Under the pieces are notes generated by a model. That model worked only from the letters and a program-made list of their open reading frames with translations. It searched no databases and had not been told where the DNA came from. Made by a program: the position numbers and the translations under genes. 42,639 bases of DNA from Paracamarosporium sp. OC-R06-R3. Its lineage: Eukaryota > Ascomycota > Dothideomycetes > Pleosporales > Didymosphaeriaceae. The stretch's first letter is position 1, and each line of letters starts with the position of its first letter. Location: positions 1 to 42,639 of the forward strand of contig JACVRA010000322.1 in NCBI GenBank assembly GCA_019828545.1, written 5' to 3'. Below are positions 1 through 11,558 of this stretch, piece by piece.

Positions 1-723
1 GCGTGGGCGTGGGCGTGGGCGGGCGGGCGGTCGGTGGTGGGCTGCGACGCGCTGGGCTCGACAGACGCCGGGCAGCAGCAGCAGCGGCGGCGGCGGCGGC
101 GGCGGCGGCGGAGGCAGGGCAGCGAGGCAGAGCGGCAGAGCAGCAGAGCAGGTGACCGCCCTCCTCTCTCCCACCAGACCCGAGTCGCCGGGCCCGCCGT
201 ATCCGACGAGACGTCACCCCCAGCGCTCCGCTCCACGCCACGTGACCCCCCATTCGTCGCACCGTCGCACCGCGCAGCTTGCTTCGTCGCGTCGCAGCCG
301 CCGGCGCACCGCAGCGCACCGCAGCGCCCTGCTCGTCTAGTTCCTGCAGAGCCTTGCTGCGACGGCAGCCCAACGCAGGACCGTCGATTATCGTGAGCCG
401 CCCGACTGTCCAGATACCAGCCTCTGCGAACACAGCACCGGTGAGACGGCCGGCTGCTCGGGCGTGCTGCCACGTCGACGCGCTGACCAGGCCTCCTGTG
501 CGCTCCACGGCAGCACACGCCCGGCAATCGCTGCCCGACCGCCCTCTGCAAGCGCCTCGCAAGCCCTACTCCATGCCACCGCACGCTGCAGCGTGGAGAT
601 GGAGATGCGGGCGCGGATGCCTCTGCCCGACCCAGCGCCAAGCTGATCTGCCGCTAATGCACAACGGGGATGGGCGCAAGTCCTCCTCCCTCACCGCTGG
701 CCTCCCTCGACACCGCCGCCAAC
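1..723. other. GC-rich leader and promoter region, no convincing gene
   Basis: Very GC-rich sequence opening with GGGCGT-type tandem units (about 1-30), then CAG and CGG trinucleotide runs, then C-rich stretches. Several long open frames cross it in different frames. Their composition (Arg, Pro, Ser, Ala) follows from base composition and none shows a domain, so I read the stretch as promoter and 5' leader of the E2-variant gene that follows. Confidence 0.5.
73..111. repeat. (CAG)4 followed by (CGG)9 microsatellite
   Basis: Four CAG units at 73-84 run directly into nine CGG units at 85-111. It lies far upstream of the first gene. The repeat number is probably variable between isolates. Confidence 0.9.
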
Positions 724-1888
724 ATGCCTCTGCCCGCACCCTCACCAGCGCTCATCTCCTTCCGGCGCCAGCAGCTGCTCGTCGAGTTGTACGTCGCAAC
801 GTCGCCCCCCCGTATTTGTGCTGGCGCCTGACCCTGCACAGCTCCAGCCTGCGATATGCCCAACTCGACGGCGTCTTCGTGACCATCACGCCCGCCGACC
901 CCTCGCTGTGGGTGGGTGTCATCTTTGTGCGAAAAGGTATTTCACATTTTGCCGGTGCACCCGCTCTCTTGTCCCCGCATCGCAATCTAGTCCATCGCCA
1001 AGTGTTCACCATGCACAGGGCCCTATGCTCCCGCAGTGCTGCGTTTCCAAATCTCCTTCCCACCAAACTATCCGTCCTTGCCTCCCCTCGTGACCTTTTC
1101 CACCGATGTTTTCCATCCGCTGCTCACGCCACTCACCACGTACACGTACACCACCGGGTCCTCGGACACGGATACCGTCAGTGCCACCGATGAAGAACGA
1201 CTCCCTCCCGGTGGCTTCAGTCTTCGGCACGGCTTCCCACAATGGTTCGGACGCGCTCGCCGGTCCGCAGCAAGCTCCCGTAATGTAAGCGGTTCGGGCT
1301 TAGCTACGCCCGCTCGGAGTTACACGCCGATCCCGGCAAATGGTAAAGACGAAACACCTGCTCCGATGGATCTATCTGCTGTTGCTGCTCCTGCCATTAA
1401 TAAACACGTGTCCATTGTTGATGTGCTGAACTACATACGTACCACCTTCAGCGATGAGCAGGTTCTTGACTCGATCGCCATAGAAGCAGCAGCAAACCCC
1501 AGCGCGTACCATGCTTGGCGTGCCTATCGCGCAACTGCATTGCAGGCTCAGCAATCTTCACCAACATCAACGACGGCCGATTCACAGGCAAGCTCGCAAG
1601 GACGTACAACCAAGGGCTCTGCCCTAATTAGGAATCGCCGGCCTGGGGAGTGGAACTGGGAGGGCGTCTGGGAGGAACGGGTCCGGAAGGCCGTCAAAGC
1701 TAGCCTTTCGGAATCCGTTCTCTATGGCGGAGCTGCAGGCGAAGACATTGTACACAAGTCCTTCTCTATTTGATAAGCAAGCAGCACTAATCCATACATA
1801 GATTCGCTTCCGTAACGGGGACGAAGAGACTCAATTGAGGATGCAGCAGCAGCTAGAGACGCTCGTCTCGAAGACTGCGGAGACCTAG
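724..1888 (+). CDS. Ubiquitin-conjugating enzyme variant (UEV, AKTIP/FTS-like)
   Basis: Four exons: 724-788, 842-936, 1019-1749, 1802-1888 (about 325 aa). The joined protein has the E2 fold signature in order: LLVEFSSL near residue 18, a GVFVTITP strand, FVRKGPYAPAVLRF, then FPPNYPSLPPLVTF and FHP. After the HP the active-site Asn and Cys are absent (HPLLTPLTTY), so it should bind ubiquitin or a partner rather than conjugate it. This agrees with AKTIP/FTS, the Hook-complex dynein adaptor of endosomes, but the link is by fold and the missing Cys only. The middle (about 120-200) is Ser/Thr/Ala-rich and probably disordered. The C-terminus is charged and Gln-rich. Exon joins restore frame in phases 2, 1 and 0. 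An in-frame ATG at 670 would add 18 residues. I prefer 724 because it gives the usual short N-terminus and has A at -3. Confidence 0.8.
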
Positions 1889-2498
1889 GTGCGAACGGGC
1901 AGTGCTCAACTACAGTGGGGGGCTACAGGGTTACGCACTGAGCTTACTGCCTTGGGATAGCGTCTCTTACTGTATGAAGATTCCTTTCATTATCAACTGC
2001 AGCATGATACCCACAAACAGTAGCTGGTATGAGTGCAGGCACAACTACCAGCTATAACAGAAGGAGGATATGAGCGGGAGGGCGTGTCAGAATGGGCAGG
2101 CACGATAGTCTCCACCATGATTAGTCAATTGGCTCAAGCGTAGTTTCCCTATGATCCTGGCATACGTTAATCTCACTCTGTTCCATTCCTGTCACGCTCT
2201 TCTCTACAGTCTGGCATTCTTCTTCATGCTACGTTCTGAGTAATAGCATCCGGCATTCTATTCCCATTACTGCTAGTATTCGCCATATTTGTTCTACCAA
2301 CTTGGTTTATCCGGAGCGCATTGCCTGCGCGCGCTTCAAGACGACAGAATCTCGTCTCAAGTACACAGCGACGGGCCATAGATTGAGCAGTGGGACGGAA
2401 TTCACTGAGACCGTTTGTACCCAGGGTGCAACATTTGAGCTTGGAAGGAACGCGGGTGGAGTGGGTTGGCTCAGTCGTGCCAGGCAACGCGTAAAAAC
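1889..2498. other. Intergenic, no gene seen
   Basis: Between two genes on the same strand. It holds only short chance frames and should contain the 3' end of the E2-variant gene and the promoter of the vWA-type gene. Confidence 0.6.
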
Positions 2499-4979
2499 AT
2501 GACTTCAAAACAACCAGTCGCTATCCTCCCACCTTTCACCAACTCCAACCTCTTCCCCCCTCCATTACATATCCGAAAGAAGTTACGCAGAGACTCGCGC
2601 AGAGCGACTTTCTATCGACGCGTCATCCGTAAGTCACACCAGCAGCCCAGTTATGAAGGCGATTGCGGCCCACTCGACGACATCATCACCGAGATCTCGA
2701 GCAACATTTGGGCGTCGCCGTCCTTTCATGGATTGGAAAAGTCGCTGGAAGGTTTCATCGACGGACACAATCCACTCAAAGCAGCATCGACGTGTACCGT
2801 CAGTACCGTCACGCCGCTTCCTGTCAGTCGCATACCCAGTAATCAACCTCTGACAGTTCGGAAGAACAGGAGTAGCAGGTCAACGGCATCAGATTCGAGC
2901 GCTACGCATTCCATTATGGCTTTCTCGCGAAGCAGTAGTAGCAAGCATTCCGCAGCCTCGAGCAAGGTACGTACCAGCTTGGATGAGCTACCCACAGTGT
3001 GCCCGGCGGTGGACGCAGTTTGGCAGTCTGACTTTGAACCGACTTCGTCCAACGACTCAACTTGTCCGGCTCACAGTCCCGCGCACCAGGCCCTAGAAGA
3101 CGCACAACACGCCGGAGAGTCTAAGATGGCAAAACGGCGCTCGTCACGAGTTCGCCTCTTTCCAAATGGCCTCACTCGGCTTCTTCGATCCAGTAGTGAC
3201 GCGAAAGAGACCGGGTCAGGGACTCACAGTGGAACGGGCGACGATAGCGTCTATGTTACTCAACATTCTAAGACGGAAGCTGAAGAGTAAGTGTTCTATA
3301 ATTACGATAAACAATCCGGCTGTGGGACGGACCTGAGTCTCAGCAGTGATACCAGCATCATTTCGATGGCACAGAAAGCGGCCCGCGGGATCCCATCGCC
3401 TCCGGACAATCAGCTTGAGACAGATGCGATCGAAAGACACGATGCTTTATTGATGCCGGCCACTCTGAAGACAATAATCAACGTGATTCCGGAAGTGAAG
3501 GTCCTTGATACGGACGGTGAGCAAGAATTCTGGGTCAGCATCGAGATTGAAGGTGCACTACATACTCACCGTGAACTTCCCGATTCGAATATCGACGTTG
3601 TATTTGTTGTCGATAACGGGTAATCTCTTTCCAGTGAAGGGCATCGTAGACATATACTAATGCATAGTAGCTACTATGTCAGCAAGGATTGTCTCTCACG
3701 TGCTCTAGACACAGCTATCGGAGGGCTCTATCAGCTTAATCGGGGTGACCGTGTGGCGCTCTACACGACTCATTGTACGCATGGGTCTGTAACAGGCACC
3801 GTCCCAGACAGACTACTCCCGTTGCGTGCTGCATGTCCGGACACTGAAGACGTTTTTCGAGACCTGACTTTAGACATCGTAAAATATGGTGTTCAAAAAT
3901 GGCACCCTCCGCGTCCAACCCCACCGATGAGCAATGTTATTTTGGCTATTGCCAAGTCCTTAGCAACAGAGGCCCCAAGGGATGGACGGTGCCATATAAT
4001 TCTCTTGTCTCCAATCTTCGACGTGCTTCATACGGTATCGGAAACATTTCCGTGCCTGCATATCCACCAAATCAATCCTGCTATTCTCCCATTCATTCCA
4101 AATGAGGAACACCGGGAAATGGTCTGTTCAGAGACATGTTGCAAAAATGTCTTTGTGAGCAATTGGACCCATTATCAACCAATTCTCGCTCGTATCAAGC
4201 AGATTATTCTTCAAGCACGCTCGGAGAGACCGGTTGGAAATATTACGGACATACACGTGGACCTTCGCCCTAAAAATGGGTGTGAGGTACTAGAGGTTGA
4301 TGGCCCTACCACCATGAGTACTTTGCGAATCGGACAGGCTTTCTGTGTCCTCGCCCATCTCCGTGTCTCCTCAGCAAAGACCCAGGAGCTCGGTGTCACT
4401 TCTCAGGATCCACTTCTCGATCACAGCCTGGATGCCACCAACTTGAGACACGAGCTGTACATCGCCAGTAAACTTGACGCTAAGCTCGCCCACCTACTTT
4501 CGGTCCAAGTGTTTCACAAGAGTGCCTTGAATCCTCCGGGCACTTGGTCCTATAGCGAAGCTCCGCTAGTCGCAATTACAAAGCTCGGCAGACTTGCGCC
4601 TCCTCACGATGTTAGGTTAGATGTGTACAAACGCCGTGTCTTCCACATACTCAGCAAAATCGGCAACGAGACGGCGAAAGAAGAAGTTGAGAAGTGGGCT
4701 ATGTCTACGCCAGATGAACGGGAAGACATGAAGCAGGTTGTCCAACGCATGGCAAAAGAGGTCCATTGGCATCATGTAGTTCTCGAATATGAGGCTTCGT
4801 CCCGGCAAACATTGCCTTCGTGCATCGGCCCCATTGGTAAGTGATCTACTGAATGACATGCCTGAGGTAAGTTGCTGATTCGCGATTCACAAGAGATCGC
4901 ACCGGCAGAGCATCACGAGCACATTAAGGTGATGTTGGACGCGAACATGAACAAACGCAACGACATGGCTGTCATTTGA
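2499..4979 (+). CDS. vWA-like domain protein of unknown role
   Basis: Four exons: 2499-3286, 3344-3619, 3668-4836, 4894-4979 (about 772 aa). Residues 1-260 are basic, Ser-rich and low in complexity. After the second intron a Rossmann-like strand ends in DVVFVVDNGSYYVS (residues near 347-360), which is placed like the MIDAS loop (DxSxS) of von Willebrand A domains but is degenerate. A helix, then RVALYTTHCTH and HIILLSP follow, as in vWA folds. A CCKNVFVSNW block lies further on and the last 100 residues are charged and helical. I recall similar uncharacterised proteins in Pleosporales, so it is probably conserved, but I cannot assign a function. The frame is restored at each intron (57, 48, 57 bp). 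For intron 1 a second AG three bases downstream (ending 3346) is equally good. The ATG at 2499 is the first in frame. Confidence 0.7.
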
Positions 4980-5349
4980 GGTGCAACTTATACCGCCTTT
5001 CTTCTTGTTGTTGTATTATCTTGAAAACTTTTCATCTGTGTTAAGGTCCTGTTTGGAGGCCCTCTAGTAGTTTTGACATGAACCTAGCCACCGACGCCGC
5101 AGAGGTTTAGCGCATGTGGAAGATGTAAATGATTCAGCAAGGTATCCTATTGTTTTAGTATGGCGAGTTGGCTTTCTGGATATATGTTGTCCAAGGATGG
5201 AAGACGATGGCCACAGCGTGTATCAACGCTCACAACTCGTGCGATACCTTATCTTTGTATTACGAGTTAAGCAAGATGAATACGATTGAGTTTGCAAGTA
5301 CAAACAAAACAACCACAACGTCTAAGACTATTTCCCTTCTCTTCTCCTT
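4980..5349. other. Convergent intergenic region
   Basis: Lies between the 3' ends of the plus-strand vWA-type gene and the minus-strand reductase gene. I see no gene; it should carry both 3' untranslated regions. Confidence 0.6.
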
Positions 5350-6706
5350 TCACTTTGGTAGAGGAGGTAGCATGCCCAATCCCACAAATTCGCCCAACAC
5401 TTCCTTGATGCTCTCGCACGTATCCACAAACCCATGCCACCCCATCTTCCTCGCCTTGTTCATACTCAAGTCCAGCGTCCCACCTACCAGACTTCCGTCC
5501 GCGAACGAGAATATCCGATCGACATCCATATCCTCAAGCTTCTGCGCGTTCTTCAACCCATACCGTTCGATAATCTCAGCCCACGCCTTCTGGACCTGCG
5601 GCCGCTTAGCCCACGCCGTCAGCGTAAAGCGAATGTGGTACGTAGCCGGGGGCCCGAAGCCCCTCGGCGGCGGCTCATGCGGCGTCCTCACGGGCGTGTA
5701 ATCCTTGACGTCGAGCGAGGGCCGCCCGCACGGCACGCGGTACCACGCCGCGAGCTTCTCCCAGAAGTTGCCCCACGTGAAGGGCGACGAGTCCGCGGCG
5801 TTGAACCGCTGGTCTCGCGCGTCCGCGCTGAGAACGGCCCATTCTTCCAGGTACGCGTTCATCATGCTGGATGACCCCACGTGCGTGGCTTCCCAGGCTT
5901 TCAGGTCCGTAGGGAAGTCCAGCGTGCCGTTTAGGTGCGCGGTCACCGAGGCGTAGATGCCGAGCGGGTACACGAGGTTCATGGCTGCGTCGGGGACGGC
6001 GCCCAGGATGAAGCTCGGCATGGCGACGTTCCATTCCACGCCGTGCTTGTTGCAGAAGGCCCAGAGGAAGTCTTCCTGCGGGTAGTAGAAGTTTGGCTCG
6101 AGCGTGACTCGCGCGTGGTGCTCTTCCTGGGGCGTGGCCGCGGGCCCGAAGTGTACGCCGTAGTTCTTTGCGCCCGTCTGGAGCATGATTCGCTTCGGCT
6201 TGATATTTGCCAGCGGCAGTGCTTCGAGGAAGTTCTGCAGCAGCGCAACTGCATCGCGTCAGCTTCCGCGCTGGATATACCGCAAAGCAGACAGACACCA
6301 GATTAAAAGCATACTCACGATTCACGCGGCACATTTCCTCGGCATCGCTCCACAGCCCGCCACCCTCCTTAGGCTTAACCTGCACATAGCTATAAAAAAA
6401 CACATAATCCGCCTGCACGCCCTTGTCTTTTAGCACCCCGGCAATCTCCTCCTTATCCTGCAGAAAGTCCAGAGGTATATGCTCCGCATTGCTGGGTAGC
6501 CCATCCGGTATGGCAGGCGGTCTCCTCGAAAGGCAGTATATCTTGCTCCACCGCTCTGGATTCTGCGCAAGCACTCTCAACATGTAGTACCCACTTATAC
6601 CATTCGCACCTGTGATGATGGCCGTGAGGCCCTTAATCGATGCATCGTACACGGGAAGACCATGGTAGATGCCGCGGGACTGCACGGTTTGCTGTTGGGG
6701 AGGCAT
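5350..6706 (-). CDS. PRISE-like NAD(P)H-dependent short-chain reductase
   Basis: Two exons on the minus strand: 6706-6319 and 6248-5350, with a 70 bp GTGAGT/CAG intron (about 428 aa). The N-terminus carries the Rossmann dinucleotide motif TGANGISG (residues 32-39) followed by CLSRRPP. The SDR/PRISE catalytic lysine lies in LQTGAKNYGVHFGP (Lys near 156) and the active tyrosine in NFYYPQED (near 183-184). PRISE enzymes (progesterone 5-beta-reductase/iridoid synthase type) reduce enone double bonds or ketones with NADPH, but the substrate cannot be told here. The C-terminal half is continuous and of family length. The start at 6706 is the first ATG upstream of the Rossmann strand. Longer open frame above it begins only at a GTG. 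Confidence 0.85.
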
Positions 6707-7447
6707 CGGGAGGTATGCTTTGGAGCGACGGTAGGACTCGGTTTCCGGACATGCCACTGTGTGGGGGTTTGCTCATTGTATGGGTTACCTCGGGTTGTGA
6801 CGTACTGCGGGGCTCTGTAGCGCCGACAAGGAAGCTCTAATACCAGCAGAGTGTAAAGTGCGGGAAAGGTGTGGGGAATCCCGTGCGGGGGCATGCAGGG
6901 ACGGGTGCTGGACTGGAACCGGATGCGAAACTGGATTAGGTTTTAACGCTTCGTAAAGTTACACTAGCTGGGTATTGATCTATCCTGGCAAGCAAGCCCC
7001 TTTCGACTTATACAAAAACGCAACTTTGCCGATCCCCTTTACAGACCCATACTAGAGGTAAGGCCCCCAACAGATGACATATCCGCCGACATGTCCTTTA
7101 TACGGCCGATGTACGGCCAGAAGACACAAGTTTTGGCCCCATTCTACCTGTAGTGCCTCCACAGATAACACAAGATACACGGGTTGATGGCTTAGTGCTG
7201 CACCCTGAACGCTTCCAGGTATCGTTCGCAGACTTCGTTGACCGGTCGACATAGAAATCCAGGGGCTTGCCATGAGTAGAGTATAACAGCTGCGATTACT
7301 CAAGGTCCACCCCATTGTGCATCGGGGCCTTATACGTAGTATCACCGTGACCGGCCGTCGACCACGAGTACGGTCGTTCCGAAGCAGTGGACGTCTTCGG
7401 GTCGCGCGCTGGTGCATAGTCACCTCGTTTGGCTTTCTTGCGTTGTT
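6707..7447. other. Intergenic, no gene seen
   Basis: Lies upstream of the reductase and downstream of the small membrane protein gene, both on the minus strand. Open frames up to about 120 codons occur on both strands but lack starts in context, introns or recognisable motifs. Confidence 0.55.
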
Positions 7448-7970
7448 TTATATAGCCACAGAGAGCGTAGACGAAGACGACGAAATACAGAGAGCTATGT
7501 ATAATTCAGCAAAGTGGATCTTCTTCCAAAACGCCAGATTGTAGGGAAAACCGTACAACATAAGAGCTACCAGCCCCACTGCTCGACGGCTTTGTCGTTT
7601 TTTCAAGATCTCAACGATATCCAGAATCAGCACAAGGCCCCAGAAGACCGCTTGAAAGAAGTTGAAGCCTGCAAAGTAGGTAGGATGGAGTTTGCCGCGG
7701 GCCCATAGGACGATCTGTGCCACGTCTAGCAACAAAACGAGGATTGTGAAGGATAGAAAGGCTATAGCTGCACTGTGAAATGTTAATCACGTGCCAGTGT
7801 TGCCAAAAGGATATCTAGGGAACGCACCGATACAGAATGCGCCTGCCATCATCGTCACCCAAGCTGATCGCTACAGAGAAGCCAACAACGATGACGAGCA
7901 TTAAACATATTCGAACGCCCAAGATCGTTAACAGAATGCGCTTTCTCCGGTTACCTGCCGTCTTTGCCAT
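7448..7970 (-). CDS. Small four-helix membrane protein (MARVEL-like topology)
   Basis: Two exons on the minus strand: 7970-7828 and 7772-7448, with a 55 bp GTGCGT/CAG intron (155 aa). A short basic N-terminus (KTAGNRRKR) precedes hydrophobic helix 1 (LLTILGVRICLMLVIVVGF). Then come the soluble GRRILYR turn, helix 2 (AIAFLSFTILVLLLDVAQIVL), helix 3 (FFQAVFWGLVLILDIVEIL) and a weaker helix 4 (VGLVALMLYGF). Four spans with short termini fit small fungal MARVEL-type membrane proteins, but no catalytic motif is present and I cannot name a function. The splice restores a conserved-looking LYRAAIAF junction. The ATG is the first one giving a basic cytosolic end. An upstream frame overlaps the start and could be a uORF. 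Confidence 0.72.
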
Positions 7971-8671
7971 GATGCACGGCGGCGGAAAATTGCTCGATCC
8001 ACTGAACAGCTCCTTTCGCGGACGTTTTAGTCGAAGGGTGTAGTGGATATAGCCGTTGACAGTTTGCCGCAAGTTGTAGCTGTTGATAGAAGTCCAAAAG
8101 TTGTGTGAGGTCAAGCGGAGCTGAGGGTCTTGCGAAAGCGCCTGTGTCGTTCATTGCAATAACGAGGTGCAGAAAGCGAGATGTAGCTACAAGGCAAGGC
8201 TTTCCGGTACTAGCAAAGGAATGCAGTCGCTGATTGAGAATGGGAGCGACCCGCGCTGCTGCAGGGATCGCGGTTGGTGTGAATGTTGATGTTGACGTTG
8301 GACCCTGACAACCGTCGCTGTTGGGCCGCGGCTGCCCCAAGCATCTGATAGGCAGGAACGCGCAACACGCGCGATTTGCTGCGTACAATTGTACAAAGGC
8401 AATGAAGAACCCGGAAAATATCATCATGATTCGAAAATACTTATAGTCACAAGCATGACTAATCAAAAATGTTGAATTACCCTTCATGGACTTGTTCTTT
8501 TCGGAGTGCTTTAAACGCTGCACCCAACAACCATATGCCTATGTGCTATGAACATCACCAACATATAGAATTCTCTGACCAAAGGGTAGCCTTATGAGAA
8601 GTTCTTTGCGATGTTCCATTTACTTACAATACCGGAGCCCACATATGGAATGCTCGCATGGAGCAGACGCC
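7971..8671. other. Intergenic / 5' leader with an overlapping upstream frame
   Basis: Separates the four-helix protein gene from the NCL1 stop codon. A minus-strand open frame (8523-7951, with an internal ATG giving MNDTGAFARP) overlaps the start of the membrane-protein gene in another frame. It has no recognised domain. If transcribed it would act as an overlapping uORF. Confidence 0.45.
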
Positions 8672-11298
8672 TTAGTTGACCTCCATAGCGTCTCCTACTG
8701 ACACGCCTCCCTCCCCGTTATCCCCTTCTTCTTCGATCTCCATGGCTTTCTTAGCCTCCACTTCTTCTGGGTCCTTAGCTTCCTCCTCCTCAGCCTCTTT
8801 GGCTTCTAATTCGTTCGCCTTCCGTTCCTCTTCGGCGGCCGCCGCTGCTTTCTCCGCAACATGGTTTTTAATCTGAGGATCCTTCTCGTTGAACAAGCGA
8901 AGGAGCATCGCTTTCCTGTCATCTTTATCTACCATTAGATTCGCGCTCCCAGGATGTCTCCACAGCGGTAGTACCATCCGGAACGGGAATCCATCCTCGC
9001 CCTCGCTCTGCTCAATGCGCACAAAGCAGCACCCAATGTCCATATCGGTCAACTGATCCCCTACCTCGCCAATGTCATGACTCCCGTCTTTCGGTAACTT
9101 GGGAAACATCTCGATGAGCAGCTTGTATAGCGTGTTTTTGCTAGTGCACTTAACAATGCGTTGCTCTGCCCAAGGTTCGAGGATGCGGATGCCTTCGTTC
9201 TGTAACCGCCAGGGTGCCTTCATAAGCTCGGCATCCTTGATCTTGTGGCTGACGAACATGACGACACCGCAGTGGATGAACTTCATACCACGGTACTTGT
9301 TCTGGTTGATGACTGTCTTGGCAAGGGCAGACGTGTAGTAGATTTTGTTGAGAAGAAGGCCTTCCTTGTTCTTGACCATGAACCGGTCGCGAGGAAAGCG
9401 TGCAGAGATGCCAAAGAAATCAAGAATCTGGGCTATCGAGGGGTCGTCTGCAGGTAGATACTCGAAGTACTCCTTATTACTTTGCTGGCTGCCACCCTTC
9501 GGCTTGGAGGGCTCATCGAGAGAGGGTTTGGCAAGGATGCCTTTGGTAGAAGGCTTAGGGGTAGCTTCTGCTCTAGACTTGGTGTCCGGATCATTCACTG
9601 ATTGGTTAACAGGAGCTTCTTCGGTCTTTACTTTTTTCAAGACCTCGGTTTTCTCCACATCCGCATCTTCGAACTTACGCTTTGATGGAGAGGCGTTGCC
9701 ACTGGGCTGCTCAGCTGCATCGGCCGGCTCTACGGTTGTAGCCGCTGGAGTCGTGTTTTCCGATTCCCGCATCGCTTTACGTAGAAGTTCCGTGTTGTCA
9801 GAACTGCTTATTTGGGCGATCTTGATATCGTCGAGCTTTTCTAATATGGCGATGAAGAAGCCTCCAGTATCTTGCAAGTGAGGGTAGACTCTGATGCAAC
9901 GCTCAAGGGGTATACGCTCCTCCTCGGATGTCTCGATAGGAGGGAAACATCCCGGAGCGATCTTATTAGAAAACTGCCGTTCTGGCTCCTCCTGGTCATA
10001 TTTTTGCTTCGCCTTCACGAATGCGTCCCAGTTATTAAAAAGGTGAGCAGTTTTTTCTCCACCGGAAACTGAAGAAGTGTCGTAAACCTTCCATTTGTTC
10101 AGTCCAGGTTTCCTCTTCAAATTTGGTAGGTGGTCGGAACAGTCCACAAGCTGCACTTTAGCAACACCACCGCACGCTTCGATGGCAGCAGCCACGACAG
10201 CTTCGTTTTCGACGGGGTTCATGCTGCAGGTTGAATAGACCAGTCGGCCGCCCTTCTTGAGCATCTGAAGACCACGGAACAGAATGCGCAACTGCAGATT
10301 GTGCAGGCCTAAACCATCTTTGGGAGTCCACTTACTCCACACATTGGGGTTCTTGCGCGCCGTACCGTCCCCCGAGCAAGGAACGTCTGCCAAGATACGG
10401 TCGTACTTGAGGTACTGCTTCTTCTCACCCTGCTTAGAGGGTAGCTCAACAGACGGGAAGATCGCGGCATCGTGGTTCGTCACAATCAAATTCGGGAAAT
10501 TGAGTCGCTTGACCTGGTGCGTCAACATGCCAGCGCGCTTATAGTCGGTGTCGTTCGCGATCAGCAGACCAGTAGATCTTCCATCGTCGCTATAGTCACC
10601 CTCGCCGTCAACGTTCGGGTTCTCGTTGCGAGCAGCTCTTGCAACCCGCTCCTCCTCGTCGCCATGAATCATCTCAGCTAGCTGAGCAGTTTTGCTACCC
10701 GGTGCAGCGCACATATCCAAAACCACCATACCCGGCTTGACGTCCAAGAAATGCGGCGGGATCATGCTCACAACCTCCTGTCTGCTGATATTGCCGGAAG
10801 TAGTCTCTGCAACGAGGAACTTTTGAAAGTCGGCGAAAGGCGCATATCGACGAATAACCTTCTTGTGTGTCTTCATGTCCCACACCAGCTCGTCGGGGAA
10901 AGCCTGAACAGGTTTCGGGGGTTCGACAGGTTCGCCTTCGAAGTCCATAGACTTGATCGCAGGTATATAGCGCTTCTTGAAGATCTCGCGCACAGCCAGC
11001 GCATCGGATTTAGTGCCTGTGAAACGGAAACTGTTAGGTAGGTCTGAGGCCAGATACTTCCACATCTCTTCAAATTCGCTCTCCTCCAAGAATCCGCCCA
11101 TGCGGTAGTAGCTTTCAAACAACTCATTTTTGCGCGCTATATCATTCCAAGATTCGGTCCTGGTATCTCTGCCACCACCACCTCCACCGCCACGACCTTT
11201 GCCTTTACCGCGTCCGCGTCCGCGTCCGCCGCCCTGTAGTTGTTAGGTCAATGTGGCAGTCATTGGGAAGTAATACCCACACGTCCTCCGCGACCCAT
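8672..11298 (-). CDS. NCL1: tRNA (cytosine-5)-methyltransferase, NSUN2/Trm4 type
   Basis: Two exons on the minus strand: a six-codon first exon 11298-11281 and a 2562 bp second exon 11233-8672, with a 47 bp intron (859 aa). The protein makes 5-methylcytosine in tRNAs using S-adenosylmethionine. Visible motifs are the SAM loop DMCAAPGSKT (179-188), the catalytic motif DVPCSGDGT with Cys near 292, and STCSMNPVENEAVV with the second, release cysteine near 342. These two cysteines are the mark of RNA m5C methyltransferases. The C-terminal region (550-730) matches the Trm4 extension. The tail is an Ala/Glu/Lys-rich charged helix. The N-terminus (about residues 2-30) is a Gly/Arg-rich RGG-like segment that depends on the short first exon. 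Length fits fungal Trm4. It is divergent from RPL7 over a 260 bp common promoter. Confidence 0.93.
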
Positions 11299-11558
11299 TG
11301 TAGCGATATGAAGAGTATTGGGGGGAGAATGGGGTGCAGTGTGAATTGCAACAGCGGCGGAAGAACTCCAGAAAAGTTCAGTAGCTCGCTGGCGCGACTC
11401 CACGACGCGGGCTGATTGGTGGGGCACTATCACGTGCTGATAGGCCGAAAACTCTTGGCAGCCGCTAAGCGAGCACTTTGAATTTTACCTTTCGTCGCTT
11501 CCGAAACTTCAGACCTCCAGCCTCGACACCCGTCAATTTCATACTAACCACCAGTACA
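11299..11558. promoter_or_regulatory. Bidirectional NCL1 / RPL7 promoter
   Basis: The two translation starts face away from each other 260 bp apart. Near the RPL7 side there is ATTGG (inverted CCAAT) at 11414-11418 and a CACGTG E-box at 11431-11436. The E-box lies inside an inverted repeat with arms CTATCA (11427-11432) and TGATAG (11438-11443). Pairing of a tRNA-modifying enzyme with a ribosomal protein suggests growth-linked co-expression. That is inference. Confidence 0.6.

Noticed and set aside
279..1193. Long plus-strand frame of 304 codons in the GC-rich start
   Set aside because: Only its last part (842-936) is coding, as exon 2 of the E2 variant. The rest is low-complexity translation of GC-rich DNA.
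5675..6757. Long minus-strand frame continuing past the reductase intron
   Set aside because: After 6319 it leaves the conserved frame. The Arg/Ala/Pro-rich extension is a shadow of the true second exon.
7951..8523. 190-codon minus-strand frame over the start of the four-helix protein gene
   Set aside because: No domain, and it overlaps a better gene in another frame. At most it is an upstream ORF in the leader.
9345..9881. 178-codon plus-strand frame inside NCL1
   Set aside because: Antisense shadow of the NCL1 coding sequence.
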